From the NCBI GenBank assembly GCA_025060325.1, contig JANXBW010000013.1, forward strand, positions 60,292 to 124,291: a stretch of 64,000 nt of DNA. Reading direction: 5' to 3'. Shown piece by piece: positions 18,244 to 26,833 of the stretch; within the stretch, counting starts at the first letter, position 1, and every line of letters begins with the position of its first letter. Under the pieces are notes generated by a model. The model saw nothing but the letters and a program-made list of their open reading frames with translations. It was not told where the DNA came from and ran no database searches. This stretch comes from Thermoguttaceae bacterium (lineage in GTDB: Bacteria; Planctomycetota; Planctomycetia; Pirellulales; Thermoguttaceae). A program made the position numbers and the translations under genes.

Positions 18244-19503
18244 ATGAAACACAAATCCAAACCGCCAGTTTCCATCCTTTTAAGCGAAGGTTCGAGCACG
18301 TCGGCTCGGCAGACGCTTTACGCTCTGGGGGGGCGCTACCGAATTGACGTGGCCGATTCCGCCTTTTTCTGCCAATGCCGATTTTCTCGCTTTGTTAGCC
18401 GAGTTTGGCGTGTGCCGCCATTTCGCACAGATCCGGAAGGCTACCTGCGGACAGTCCTCACGCTTATTCGAACACATAAGTACGATGTGCTGTTCCCCAC
18501 CCACGAGCAGGTCTACCTCTTTTCCCGTTTTCGCGACGAGATTAGTCGGCTGGTCGGACTTTGTGTCCCACCTTTTGAGGCAGTGGAACGAATGATCAGC
18601 AAGAGGGGATTCCTCGAAGTACTTGATGAACTGGGGCTGCCTCACCCTGAAACACGGTATGTTTGCAGTCGTCAAGAGATCCTCGCTGCCGTTGACGAAT
18701 TTCCGATCTTCCTTAAGGTCGACCACACCACTGCCGGCGAAGGCACCTTCCGCGTGGAAAGCAAAGAACAACTCGATCAAGTGCTCGCCCGCATGGACAA
18801 GCGGGGTTATCTGGACGGCAAGCACACGGTGCTTGTTCAGAAGCTTGCTCGTGGACAAAAGGGGGCGGTGGCTGGCGTGTTTCAAAATGGTCGGCTAATA
18901 GCTTATCACTGCGACAAGGCTATCGCCCTGGGTATCGGTGGTTCAACCTTGTGTCGGGTCACCGTAGACGATCCACTAGCGGTCGAACACCTCCGAAAAA
19001 TTGGTGAACATTTACTCTGGCACGGACCTATGGCGCTTGAAGTATTCCGCGATCCGCAAACCGGCAATATCGAATACGTCGAATGCAATCCTCGGGTGGG
19101 CGAGACCGTAAATCCAACCCTCGGCGGCACCAATTTTTGCGAAGCAATGGTGCGAATTTCTCTGGGGGAAGAGTTGGCTCCGTTTCCGGCACCCCGGCCG
19201 GGCACGCGGACGCACCAAGGGTTCCTCGGACTAATGGCGATCGGTTGTCGAGGAGGCAGCCGCCGCGAGGTGGCAGCGGAGCTTTTTAGATGGCTTTTCG
19301 GCCTGGGGACATACGCCGGTGGCGAGGACGAAATTACTCGCATGAAAGAAGACTGGCTTAGCCTAGCGCCGGCTTTGGCCATGAGCCTCCAGCTCTTGCT
19401 TTGGCCCAAATCCGCGCAGTGGGTTGTAAGCCGCACGGTGGCCAATTACGCTTTGTCCACTGAAACTATTGACAAAATTCGCCAGATGAGTTTTCCGGTT
19501 TGA
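18244..19503 (+). CDS. ATP-grasp domain enzyme
   Basis: The product is a 419-residue ATP-grasp ligase of the carbamoyl-phosphate-synthase large-subunit/biotin-carboxylase type. The N-terminal Rossmann-like part reads ISLL-like (VSILLSEGSSTSARQTLYALG), then KYDVLFPTHEQVYLF. The ATP-grasp fold starts with KRGFLEVLDELGLPHPETRYV (about 120). It continues with PIFLKVDHTTAGEGTFRV (ATP-binding lysine and glycine loop) and ends with MALEVFRDPQTGNIEYVECNPRVG, carrying the metal-binding Glu and Asn residues. The last 80 residues are a variable helical tail. Such enzymes join a carboxylate to an amine through an acyl phosphate. The substrate cannot be told from sequence. GAGAG lies before the ATG. The gene is convergent with the NusG paralogue. 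Confidence 0.85.
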   Translation: MKHKSKPPVSILLSEGSSTSARQTLYALGGRYRIDVADSAFFCQCRFSRFVSRVWRVPPFRTDPEGYLRTVLTLIRTHKYDVLFPTHEQVYLFSRFRDEISRLVGLCVPPFEAVERMISKRGFLEVLDELGLPHPETRYVCSRQEILAAVDEFPIFLKVDHTTAGEGTFRVESKEQLDQVLARMDKRGYLDGKHTVLVQKLARGQKGAVAGVFQNGRLIAYHCDKAIALGIGGSTLCRVTVDDPLAVEHLRKIGEHLLWHGPMALEVFRDPQTGNIEYVECNPRVGETVNPTLGGTNFCEAMVRISLGEELAPFPAPRPGTRTHQGFLGLMAIGCRGGSRREVAAELFRWLFGLGTYAGGEDEITRMKEDWLSLAPALAMSLQLLLWPKSAQWVVSRTVANYALSTETIDKIRQMSFPV

Positions 19504-19570
19504 CCAGGCCCTAACGCGGAAACGGCACCCCTCATGACCAAATCGGGAAAAGCTACAGAGTCGACGAGGA

Positions 19571-20131
19571 CTAAATAGGCTCGACATCCCATTCGTTTAT
19601 TTCGAGCGAGGCACCGCGTTGCAAAAAATCGATGGCTAAGACCAGCCGGCAACGATTTGCCCGATAAATCACTGTGCCTTCGTAACCGACGAATCTCCCT
19701 GCGATGACACGCACCCGCTGGCCTTTCTCCAGTCGTGGCTCCGGGGTAAGTTCTGCACCCCGTTGCTCCGCGTCCCAGATCTGCCACAACTGACTGTGTA
19801 AAAGTAACTGATCGTGGGGAAAAAGGATTCGGCTCACACACTGGGTTTTCCAAGCGGCGTCTTTTGCGGAGCCGTCGCCAAAGAAGAACACATAACCCGG
19901 AAATAGAGGCAGATATGCCTCCCGCTTACGCCCGCTCGGCGAATACCACTGTCGCCGGTAAAGAGGACAAAAATGCGCGACACCTCTTGCCCGAAGCTGC
20001 CGCACTAACTTTTTCTCCTGGCGGGCCATCGTGTACGCTACCCACCAGGTCTGCCCCTCGCTCCCCGGCGAACTGATGACCGAAAAAAGATCATCCGGGA
20101 AAACGTTCGGCTCTTTTGCCAGAATCGGCAT
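19571..20131 (-). CDS. NusG-family transcription antitermination factor (specialised paralogue)
   Basis: The product is a 186-residue NusG-like protein that would bind elongating RNA polymerase. An NGN domain (about 29-120) begins WWVAYTMARQEKKLVRQLRARG and includes YLPLFPGYVFFFG. A KOW motif follows, GQRVRVIAGRFVGYEGTVIYR (about 135-160). Housekeeping nusG normally sits with secE and ribosomal protein genes; here it does not. This fits the RfaH/UpxY/LoaP type, which promotes transcription of long surface-polysaccharide or secondary-metabolite operons. No such operon follows it in the window. An unusually long gene-free stretch lies upstream. Confidence 0.88.
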   Translation of the reverse strand: MPILAKEPNVFPDDLFSVISSPGSEGQTWWVAYTMARQEKKLVRQLRARGVAHFCPLYRRQWYSPSGRKREAYLPLFPGYVFFFGDGSAKDAAWKTQCVSRILFPHDQLLLHSQLWQIWDAEQRGAELTPEPRLEKGQRVRVIAGRFVGYEGTVIYRANRCRLVLAIDFLQRGASLEINEWDVEPI

Positions 20132-22364
20132 GTGCTCCTCTCCTACGTCGCTTTCGACGCCAGGCGACCAAGTCCCTTTGCCTTCGCCCCCCTTGGTCCG
20201 GGCTCCTTAAGCGATTGGGGGTAGTCCGCGCGATGCTGTCCCCTTCCGTAGGGATGAGCGCTGCCAGATAGGAGCCAACTCCGGCTTACGGAGATGCCCA
20301 GCTTCCATTGCAAAACGGGCGCCGCCTTAGGCTGGCAAAAGCTCTTGAAAAACCCCGTGGGCCACTGCCCAATTTAACCCGATTGGGACCTCACAACCTA
20401 TTGTCCCAGCCCGCGGGTTCCTCCGCGTACTTGAATCAATGATAGCTCAGCAACCCCTATGCAACACCTACCAACCCCAAAAGGTGGGCTATGTCACAGG
20501 CAAATATCGCCGGTGCATTATCCCAAGCCAATCGGCGGGGTATCCACATGCAAGTCCCGCGCCAGCAAGCTCCGATTAACTCGTTTTTTCGTTGAATTGA
20601 GCAAGTTTGATGCTGTTCGAACTACCGAATAACTGCGAATTGCAGCTGCCGGGGGTCATCCCGAGGGTGAGTGGACCAGCTGTGGGGCAAAATTGATCAC
20701 ACAAAAAGGCGAAGCCGCACCCCCCCTTCGGGAGTTCTTTCTTGGACCCGGATCTTTTTAACAGCTGGTTCCAGAAATAATACACAGCATCGCGTCAGAA
20801 TCCTCACTGGGGGAAAGGACACCCTCCCCCGACCTCAAAGAATCCCGCAATCCGATTCTGGAGATGGAGGAAAGTCCCCGTGCCCCGAGCATTCCGCGCC
20901 AAATTCGGGCAACGCACCAACACTATCCCGTGGCCGCCCGGCTAATCCCCCGCTGGGGGATACCCTTCTCCACTCTCTCCCGAAGAGCTCCGCTTGTACC
21001 CACCTTCGGAGGGACGCACCTTTCTGAGGCCAATGGTTACGGCATGGAGACTTGAGCTACCCCCACTGGCCCCGGGGGACCTGCGGCCGATTTTCCGGCC
21101 GCGAACCGAAGGCGAACTGGCCGCCGCGGGGGATGCTGCGGGATTTGGGCGAGCTCCAAAGACCCCCCACGTGCTGTACTTGCGATTGACCTAGTCAGCT
21201 TCCATTTCAAACCAGGTCGCTTTAAAGGAGCTACGAAACGCTGGTCTCCAAACAACCCCAACACCCTCCGGTGCGGAAGCACATGGGAGCCCATTGCCAC
21301 CAAGTACGTTTTTGCTGAGGTCTCCGCCTTTGAGCGGGGGCAGATCGTTGGAGTCCCGCGGGCAACTTGCCTCCTCAGGGAACACACCCCCCAAGATGGT
21401 TCGCACATCCGCCAGAAATCTGGGAGCCGCGCCCCCAAAATCCCGACCTGCCTCCACCCGGGCATCATTTTTCAGAGTTTGGCTAAAATACGTCGACTAG
21501 GCAGGAATAGCAAGACGGGGAGGTAACAGTGAGACCCTGAGAGCTTCCTTTCGAGCAAACCCCTCCTCGGTCCCCACCTTCGAAACTCAAAACCTGGCAC
21601 TTATGGCCTACCGCAAACTCCGGAACGGTGTCTGGGATCAAAGCCAGGCGATCCAACTGGCAAAGTTTCGGCCTATTCTTGGGATAGAACTAACGTTGCC
21701 TAGGCTGCAAGGGCCGTGCGGCGTCAGAAGTTTATGTCTGGCGGCGCCTGTCTGGGCGGCGAGCAAGGTACCACTTAGCTCGAGGCTAAAGCCCCGGCGA
21801 GGGTGGGCCCATTTCGGAGGACGGTCTTGTGAAAACTCGCCTCGAGGAGGTGTAGCTGAATGAAGGCTTCCCTCGGCTGGCGCATGTTTGGGGGGATGCC
21901 CCAAGGCGCCGGGCCCCGCCCAAATACCCGCCGTCGAGGGCCCGGTCGCAATCCGGATGCCTTCATGAGCGGGACTGGCCGAAAAATAAGGGACGCTCCT
22001 CCTCGGCGGCCAATAGGCTGGCCCAATAAGCGGGGGCGGGCAATGGCTGGGAGGTTTGCTTATGGAGATATTATCCAGGCTCTTATGGGCGGGATTGCTC
22101 GCTGTTCTTCGCTGAGCGCGTGCTGCCCTTTGCCCAAAAGGTTTAACTAAGGTTTAACTTTCGTAAAGAAGGGCACGAAATCCGGTTCGACCAAGTCCCG
22201 GAAGCCTTCCCGACCAAGCGGGTGGCCAACGGCAAACTGCTTTGGGCGAGAGAGTGTTTAGTGTCGACTAGATGGTCCAGGAATTGCCGGAAGCTAAACT
22301 CTTGCGTTGAGAAACCACTTACCCGGCTGGACAACCCTGCGAATCAACCGAGGCTTGTGGACGC
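20132..22364. other. Gene-free stretch of 2.2 kb
   Basis: This is the largest gap in the window. Short frames exist on both strands, but their translations are Pro/Arg/Gly-rich and not domain-like. No tRNA or known structural RNA is recognisable. The left end presumably holds the promoter and leader of the NusG paralogue, and the right end the control region of the transglutaminase-like gene. Decayed genes or an unrecognised RNA cannot be excluded. Confidence 0.5.
22138..22159. repeat. Tandem 11-bp direct repeat, PhoB-box-like spacing
   Basis: AAGGTTTAACT occurs twice in exact tandem (22138-22148 and 22149-22159). This gives GTTTAAC-N4-GTTTAAC, the 7-4-7 arrangement bound by OmpR/PhoB-type response regulators. 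It lies 206 bases before the ATG of the transglutaminase-like gene. Confidence 0.45.
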
Positions 22365-23363
22365 ATGAGTAGATCTAATTCTTGGCGGGCGCTCAAGCTG
22401 CGATTTTTTGGGCATCTTGCCCCGTTGGCCTTCTTGGCCTTAGCGATCACTCCTTTCGCAGGCTCCGCCTTCGCCCAATTCATTCAGAAAACGGAGGGTA
22501 AAGGGCCGCAGCTGGGTGAACTGACGACCCAGCGCTGGGTGGCCGGCGTGATCGTCCGAGCAACCGGCGGCAGTTGCAGCGGGATCCGAGCCTATATTCC
22601 CATTCCAAGCGATTGGCCGGAGCAAGAGGTGACGACACTAGAGGAAGACTATTCACCCGGCGTCAAAGTGACGTTTCGGACGGTCGAGGAAACCGTTCGC
22701 CAGATGGTAGTGGAGATTCCCTACCTTGCCCACGGGGAAGAGGCAAAGGCGTTGATAACGACGGAGGTTCGGCGCCGGGTGATCTTGCCCCCTCCGGATG
22801 TGTCCGTGTTTACGCTGCCGGATAGACGCAAACTGCCCCGTGATGTGTTGCCTTATCTTGCTGTTAGTCCGGGGATCGAGGTCACCAATCCCAAGATCCA
22901 AAGCCTATCCCGCCAGTTACTTGCGTCCGAAGGATCAGCTTGGCAAAAGGTGGAACGCATCTACGATTGGGTTCGGGAGAACGTGAAGTACCAAGAAGGC
23001 GAATTCAAAGGGGCACTTGCGGCGCTTACCGACAAAACTGGCGACTGCGAAGAAATGACCTCGCTATTTATCGCCCTGTGTCGGGCTGGCGGCATCCCGG
23101 CGCGAACCGTGTGGGTTCCTAATCACGCTTATGCCGAGTTCTATCTCGTTGACGATGAGGGAAAAGGGTACTGGTTCCCTTGCCAATTGGCTGGAGAGCG
23201 AGCGTTCGGACACATAAACGAGCCGCGGCCCATTCTGCAGAAGGGCGACAATTTTCGTTCGCCTACCAATCCCCGCGACCGAAAGCGCTACCTGGCTGAA
23301 CAACTCACCGGAACGGGCGGCCGACCTCAGGTCGAGTTTGTCCGCCGGCTTTTGGCCCGGTAA
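22365..23363 (+). CDS. Secreted transglutaminase-like cysteine protein
   Basis: The product is a 332-residue exported protein with a signal peptide (about 1-38, LAPLAFLALAITPFAGSAFA). Residues 50-150 form an N-terminal beta domain, and the papain-like transglutaminase core follows. Catalytic Cys228 sits in KTGDCEEMTSLFIALCRAGGIPAR and His254 in NHAYAEFY. At the usual third position (the Asp of a WxPxDP motif) this protein has YWFPCQLAG instead. Such domains act as peptidases or amide-bond enzymes, often on cell-wall or surface peptides; the target here is unknown. No flanking gene is close on the same strand, so it is probably monocistronic. The upstream direct repeat suggests control by a two-component regulator. 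Confidence 0.85.
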   Translation: MSRSNSWRALKLRFFGHLAPLAFLALAITPFAGSAFAQFIQKTEGKGPQLGELTTQRWVAGVIVRATGGSCSGIRAYIPIPSDWPEQEVTTLEEDYSPGVKVTFRTVEETVRQMVVEIPYLAHGEEAKALITTEVRRRVILPPPDVSVFTLPDRRKLPRDVLPYLAVSPGIEVTNPKIQSLSRQLLASEGSAWQKVERIYDWVRENVKYQEGEFKGALAALTDKTGDCEEMTSLFIALCRAGGIPARTVWVPNHAYAEFYLVDDEGKGYWFPCQLAGERAFGHINEPRPILQKGDNFRSPTNPRDRKRYLAEQLTGTGGRPQVEFVRRLLAR

Positions 23364-23506
23364 GTAAACAATAAGCAGGCACAATATCCAACCGCGTTTC
23401 TATCGACAGGCCGCGATAACCGGGTTCCACATTGCCGCCTCAACTAGTAAGAAGTTTACCACTCCGTCCTGGCTGCTAAGAGCCCATCTACTGCTTCGGG
23501 TGGATG

Positions 23507-24829
23507 TCAACCGGCCTGAAGCTCTTCGCGAATCTTGTCGGGGATGCTTGCGGCAAAAATATGGGGCGCGCCGAAGCGGTTCGAATTGAAAACGACCCAG
23601 CGAAGGTCGGTGGAAATATACGGGTGAACATGCGTGGCCTGGTCGCTTGTCGGCGAAGTGTGGGAAGCACACAGTTCAACCGTTTGGCCGGTTCGCGTCG
23701 AACCAATGACTACCTTGAACGGGGGCTGCCAATCGTCGGCGGAAAATAATCGTCCACAGCGTGTGGCCCCCACATGATTAAACCGGTAACCCCGAGCAAC
23801 CACCCGGTAGTTCTCGCCCGGCCGAATTCCCAGCAGATTGCCCTTCTCCGGAGAGAAATCGCCACTCCAGGCCACGGAAAACAAGATTTCGCCAGTCGAA
23901 CCAATCCAGGCCTCATGGCCTGTGCAGGCCGTGGTGTAGGGCGTCCCGACCCGAAGAAGTATTCGCTCCCCTTTGGGTACGGTCAGCAGATAGAGGGTCG
24001 CTCCCTCCGGCCCAACCAGGCGCTCTAGTTTGCCGTCGGGTGTATAGCGGCCTCCGCGATTGTGCTGGATCATCAGCCGGCTACCGTCGCCCGGATCAAA
24101 TTGCGGGTGAGGATTAAGGATGTAAGGGTCGCGATCAATAATCTTTTGTTCACCGGACTGCAAGTCCACCAGAAGGATATCAAAGAGCTTATAGCTTGGA
24201 TCGGTGCGGGTTCCGCAAGCGTAGAAGCGATGGTCCGAAGTGACCGTGCCAAGGCTTGTCAACGGCGTCCCAGGAGAAATTGCGCAGACTAATTCACGTT
24301 TTCCAGTTGACAAATCAATCCGCCAAAGCTCCTGGGGGCTGTCCCCGGAGCGGATGTAGTAAAAGTGTCCGTCCGGTGTGATAGCGCAACCGCTTATAGT
24401 CCGGGCCTGATCGAATTTCTCTTGTCGCCAAGAACCGAACTCTACCGCAAGGAGCTCAAGGCGATTAGGCCCAGAAATCTCACGTGGCCGCCGCCAGTAC
24501 ACGAAGTACTTTCCGTCGGCCGACGTGTAGGGGACCTCGCAGTAAATATTGGACTGAGGCACTTCCTCGGTGGTTACCTGCCAGACCTCGACCCCTGAGG
24601 GAAGCACCTCCACTTTTCGTCCCGCGGCCTGCGCTGCCGCAACTCCGTAAGCACGTGCGGAAAGGATCTGGAATGAGGGTAGCGCGAAAATTCCTGCGGC
24701 ACCAAGGCTTGCCCGTCGGAGAAACCATCGCCGGGATTTGCATTGGCAACCCCCCATGGAGCTCGTTTCGCAATGGGGCGCTTCTTTGCGAAAGGCGAAA
24801 AGGCTCGGAGAGCGCAGTCGTGCGTTCAT
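23507..24829 (-). CDS. Oligogalacturonate-lyase-like beta-propeller, Tat-exported
   Basis: The product is a 440-residue exported protein with a seven-bladed-propeller repeat pattern (SADGKYFVYWRR, ITPDGHFYYIRSG, TSDHRFYACG, STDLRWVVFNSN). In this family the enzyme splits unsaturated digalacturonate from pectin breakdown; the GTPYTTACTGHEAWIG block and the HPYISTD histidine fit the metal-binding set. The N-terminus carries a twin-arginine motif, SRRWFL (32-37), followed by a hydrophobic stretch and ARA. Folded secretion is therefore likely, whereas classical Ogl is cytoplasmic. The start at 24829 has GAGGA nine bases upstream. An in-frame ATG at 24757, before the Tat motif, is the alternative. 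A promoter, operator-like palindrome and leader hairpin lie upstream. Substrate is inferred from the family. Confidence 0.8.
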   Translation of the reverse strand: MNARLRSPSLFAFRKEAPHCETSSMGGCQCKSRRWFLRRASLGAAGIFALPSFQILSARAYGVAAAQAAGRKVEVLPSGVEVWQVTTEEVPQSNIYCEVPYTSADGKYFVYWRRPREISGPNRLELLAVEFGSWRQEKFDQARTISGCAITPDGHFYYIRSGDSPQELWRIDLSTGKRELVCAISPGTPLTSLGTVTSDHRFYACGTRTDPSYKLFDILLVDLQSGEQKIIDRDPYILNPHPQFDPGDGSRLMIQHNRGGRYTPDGKLERLVGPEGATLYLLTVPKGERILLRVGTPYTTACTGHEAWIGSTGEILFSVAWSGDFSPEKGNLLGIRPGENYRVVARGYRFNHVGATRCGRLFSADDWQPPFKVVIGSTRTGQTVELCASHTSPTSDQATHVHPYISTDLRWVVFNSNRFGAPHIFAASIPDKIREELQAG

Positions 24830-24986
24830 AAGCTGGATCCTCGTTGGGCCTTCAGAAAACGGTGGGTTCTAATCAAGATCGGCGGGGAATTGGTTTGCCC
24901 GGGTTATTGTCCCGGAGGGAAAGTGGAAGTTCGAGAGGGAAAGTCGGAAGATAGGCAGGCCGATGTACCCGACCGCGCATAAAAGT

Positions 24987-25021
24987 GCCCTCCATAGGCG
25001 GGGCAGGGACCTACGGAGGGC
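24987..25021 (-). promoter_or_regulatory. Leader hairpin of the oligogalacturonate-lyase-like gene
   Basis: GCCCTCCATAGG (24987-24998) pairs with CCTACGGAGGGC (25010-25021), with one mismatch over 12 bp. On the minus strand the stem is followed by ACTTTTATG, a short U-rich end, so it could act as an attenuator within the 5' leader. Confidence 0.5.
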
Positions 25022-25029
25022 GAAAAGCC

Positions 25030-25043
25030 GAGGAACGTTCCTC
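25030..25043. promoter_or_regulatory. Perfect 14-bp palindrome at the predicted transcription start
   Basis: GAGGAACGTTCCTC is its own reverse complement. It begins right beyond the -10 element at 25051-25056, where a bound repressor would block initiation. It is a candidate operator, perhaps for a sugar-responsive repressor. The regulator is not in the window as far as I can tell. Confidence 0.55.
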
Positions 25044-25050
25044 ACTTGGC

Positions 25051-25078
25051 AGTATACCAAAAACAATTGTCTAGTCAA
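25051..25078 (-). promoter_or_regulatory. Sigma-70 promoter for the oligogalacturonate-lyase-like gene
   Basis: On the minus strand, TTGACT (25073-25078) and TATACT (25051-25056) are each 5/6 matches to consensus, spaced 16 bases apart. The predicted start is near 25044, giving a leader of about 215 bases. The remainder, 25079-25496, holds no gene that I can support. Confidence 0.65.
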
Positions 25079-25496
25079 GGCCCAATTCCGAAAAATGCAT
25101 CCCCACGTTTGGCGTCCGGCGAAAACAGGCCTCCCGACTTACCTACCAAAATTTTCTCGCCGGGTCAATCGGTTCAGTCTGGGCTAGCTGTATCTCACTC
25201 TACGACCCCTAGCCGGAACGGCATCAACTTTTCGCACTACGAACGAGCGGGCGGTCCACCTCCTGGCCAAGAAAGGCGACGTCCGGCGAATGCAAAGCTA
25301 CCGCTTCCTACTCGGGCCTCGCACAGCATGCCTCTTTCAAGCGACCGACCTGGGTTCCGAATTGTTCACTATGTTGCCAAACTCACTTATCTAATTTTGG
25401 AAAGCACTAAGTTTGCATGCAGTCTTGCCGCTGCCGGCTAAACGGTGGAAGCCCTTCGGAAACCGCGTTGCCCGCAGGCTAGCGGGCTGGCCATCC

Positions 25497-26594
25497 TCAA
25501 GGCCGGGCAAGCTCAAGCCACTGCAATTCGAGGAGGGAGCCGGTCATCAGGTAAAACGCGCGTGGCGAAAGAAGGGCCAGCCTTTTCCGCAGGTCTGTGA
25601 GCGTCACGTCGTACCACTTGGAGCTAATAAAATCACTTCCCCAAATAAGGTCGGCTAGCCCAACTTCCCGTTTGTACCGGATAACGCATACCTGGGAAGG
25701 ATCAAGGCCGGCAAGCTCGATCGCTCGCTCGACAGCATCTTCCAAGAAACCGATTCGATCCACGAGGCCCAGTTCGAGAGCCTCCTTGGCAGTGAAAATC
25801 TGGCCAGTTGCGATATTGTCCAAAGCGGCAGGATCGTCGGCAAACTTAGCCCGGCCGCTTCGGATCACCTCTTTAAATCGGGCCAGGGATTTATCAACGA
25901 GCCCCTGGAAGATGCCCCGCTCTTCCGGCGTCATTTTCCGGAAGAGGCTCCCCATGTCTTTCAGGGGGGCACTTGTGATCGGATCGGTCTCCACGCCCAG
26001 CCGAGCCAGAAGCTGTTCCACATTCATGTGGAAAATGATCACGCCGATTGATCCCGTCCAGGTGGTTGGTTCGGCAAAGATGGTGTCGGGCCGGTGGCCC
26101 ACTGCCATCGAGACATAGTAGGCGCCACTTGCAGCCACACTACCCATGCTGACCACAAGCGGCTTCTTATCCCGAAGTTTGCTTAAGTGATGATACAGGA
26201 AATCGGCGTCGGTAATCGTTCCCCCGGGAGAGTTGACCCGAAGGACGACCGCCTTGACCCGATCATCCTGAAGGGCCTGGTCAATCTGGCGCTTGACAAA
26301 GCCCTCCTCCTCATCGAGGATCATTCCCTCGAGCGTGATTATGGCCACCTTGTCCCAAGCGCGGCGATCGTGGGAAAAGTATTGTTCCCGGACTTTCGGC
26401 GGCATTTCCACACGCGGCCGGAAAAGCCAAAAAATCTGCCCCACTAAGAACACGCCCGCCACGAGGCCGAGCAAGGCAAAAAGGCAGGACCGTCCCCAAG
26501 AGCCTTGCTGTGTATCCCTTGGGGGTAGCTGTTGATATTCCGGCGGTCCGGAAGCGGGTTGATAAGAAGGAACCGGGGAAAACACGTTACTCAT
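25497..26594 (-). CDS. sppA: Signal peptide peptidase SppA, S49 family
   Basis: The product is a 365-residue membrane-anchored serine protease that degrades cleaved signal peptides. A proline-rich cytoplasmic N-terminus precedes one membrane segment (SCLFALLGLVAGVFLVGQIFWLF). The ClpP-like core includes VVLRVNSPGGTITDADFLYHHL and the nucleophile Ser in MGSVAASGAYYVSMA. The general-base Lys is in SAPLKDMGSLF, as in the short Bacillus-type SppA with a Ser-Lys dyad. FTAKEALELGLVDRIG is the usual C-terminal motif. Start at 26594 (MSNVFSPVP), with GGAGG 11 bases upstream. The frame is open to an earlier start at 26663. The gene is alone between two minus-strand genes. Confidence 0.93.
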   Translation of the reverse strand: MSNVFSPVPSYQPASGPPEYQQLPPRDTQQGSWGRSCLFALLGLVAGVFLVGQIFWLFRPRVEMPPKVREQYFSHDRRAWDKVAIITLEGMILDEEEGFVKRQIDQALQDDRVKAVVLRVNSPGGTITDADFLYHHLSKLRDKKPLVVSMGSVAASGAYYVSMAVGHRPDTIFAEPTTWTGSIGVIIFHMNVEQLLARLGVETDPITSAPLKDMGSLFRKMTPEERGIFQGLVDKSLARFKEVIRSGRAKFADDPAALDNIATGQIFTAKEALELGLVDRIGFLEDAVERAIELAGLDPSQVCVIRYKREVGLADLIWGSDFISSKWYDVTLTDLRKRLALLSPRAFYLMTGSLLELQWLELARP

Positions 26595-26833
26595 CGTGTG
26601 CCCAGCCTCCCTGTTTTCAAAACGCTCGCCACGTAATGTTGAAAGTGTTCCGGAAGCTGCCAAGGAACGGCTATAGCTTCCCCGCCGCGGCCCGACCAGT
26701 CAACGAACCGCGGACACGGCCGCACGGCTTATGTCGCTTATTTTTAACGCGTTGTCGATAAAGCTTGTTAACGCAGACCAGGAGCTCACCTGTCCCCGGC
26801 TATCCCATGACAAACTTGGGCAATGCATCGACC

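Noticed and set aside
20867..20877. GAGGAAAGTCC, like the P4 core of RNase P RNA
   Set aside because: No other conserved RNase P element is found at the expected distances, and the surroundings do not fold in the known pattern.
20671..21027. 118-codon plus frame in the largest gap
   Set aside because: It is Pro/Arg/Ser-rich with no domain-like pattern.
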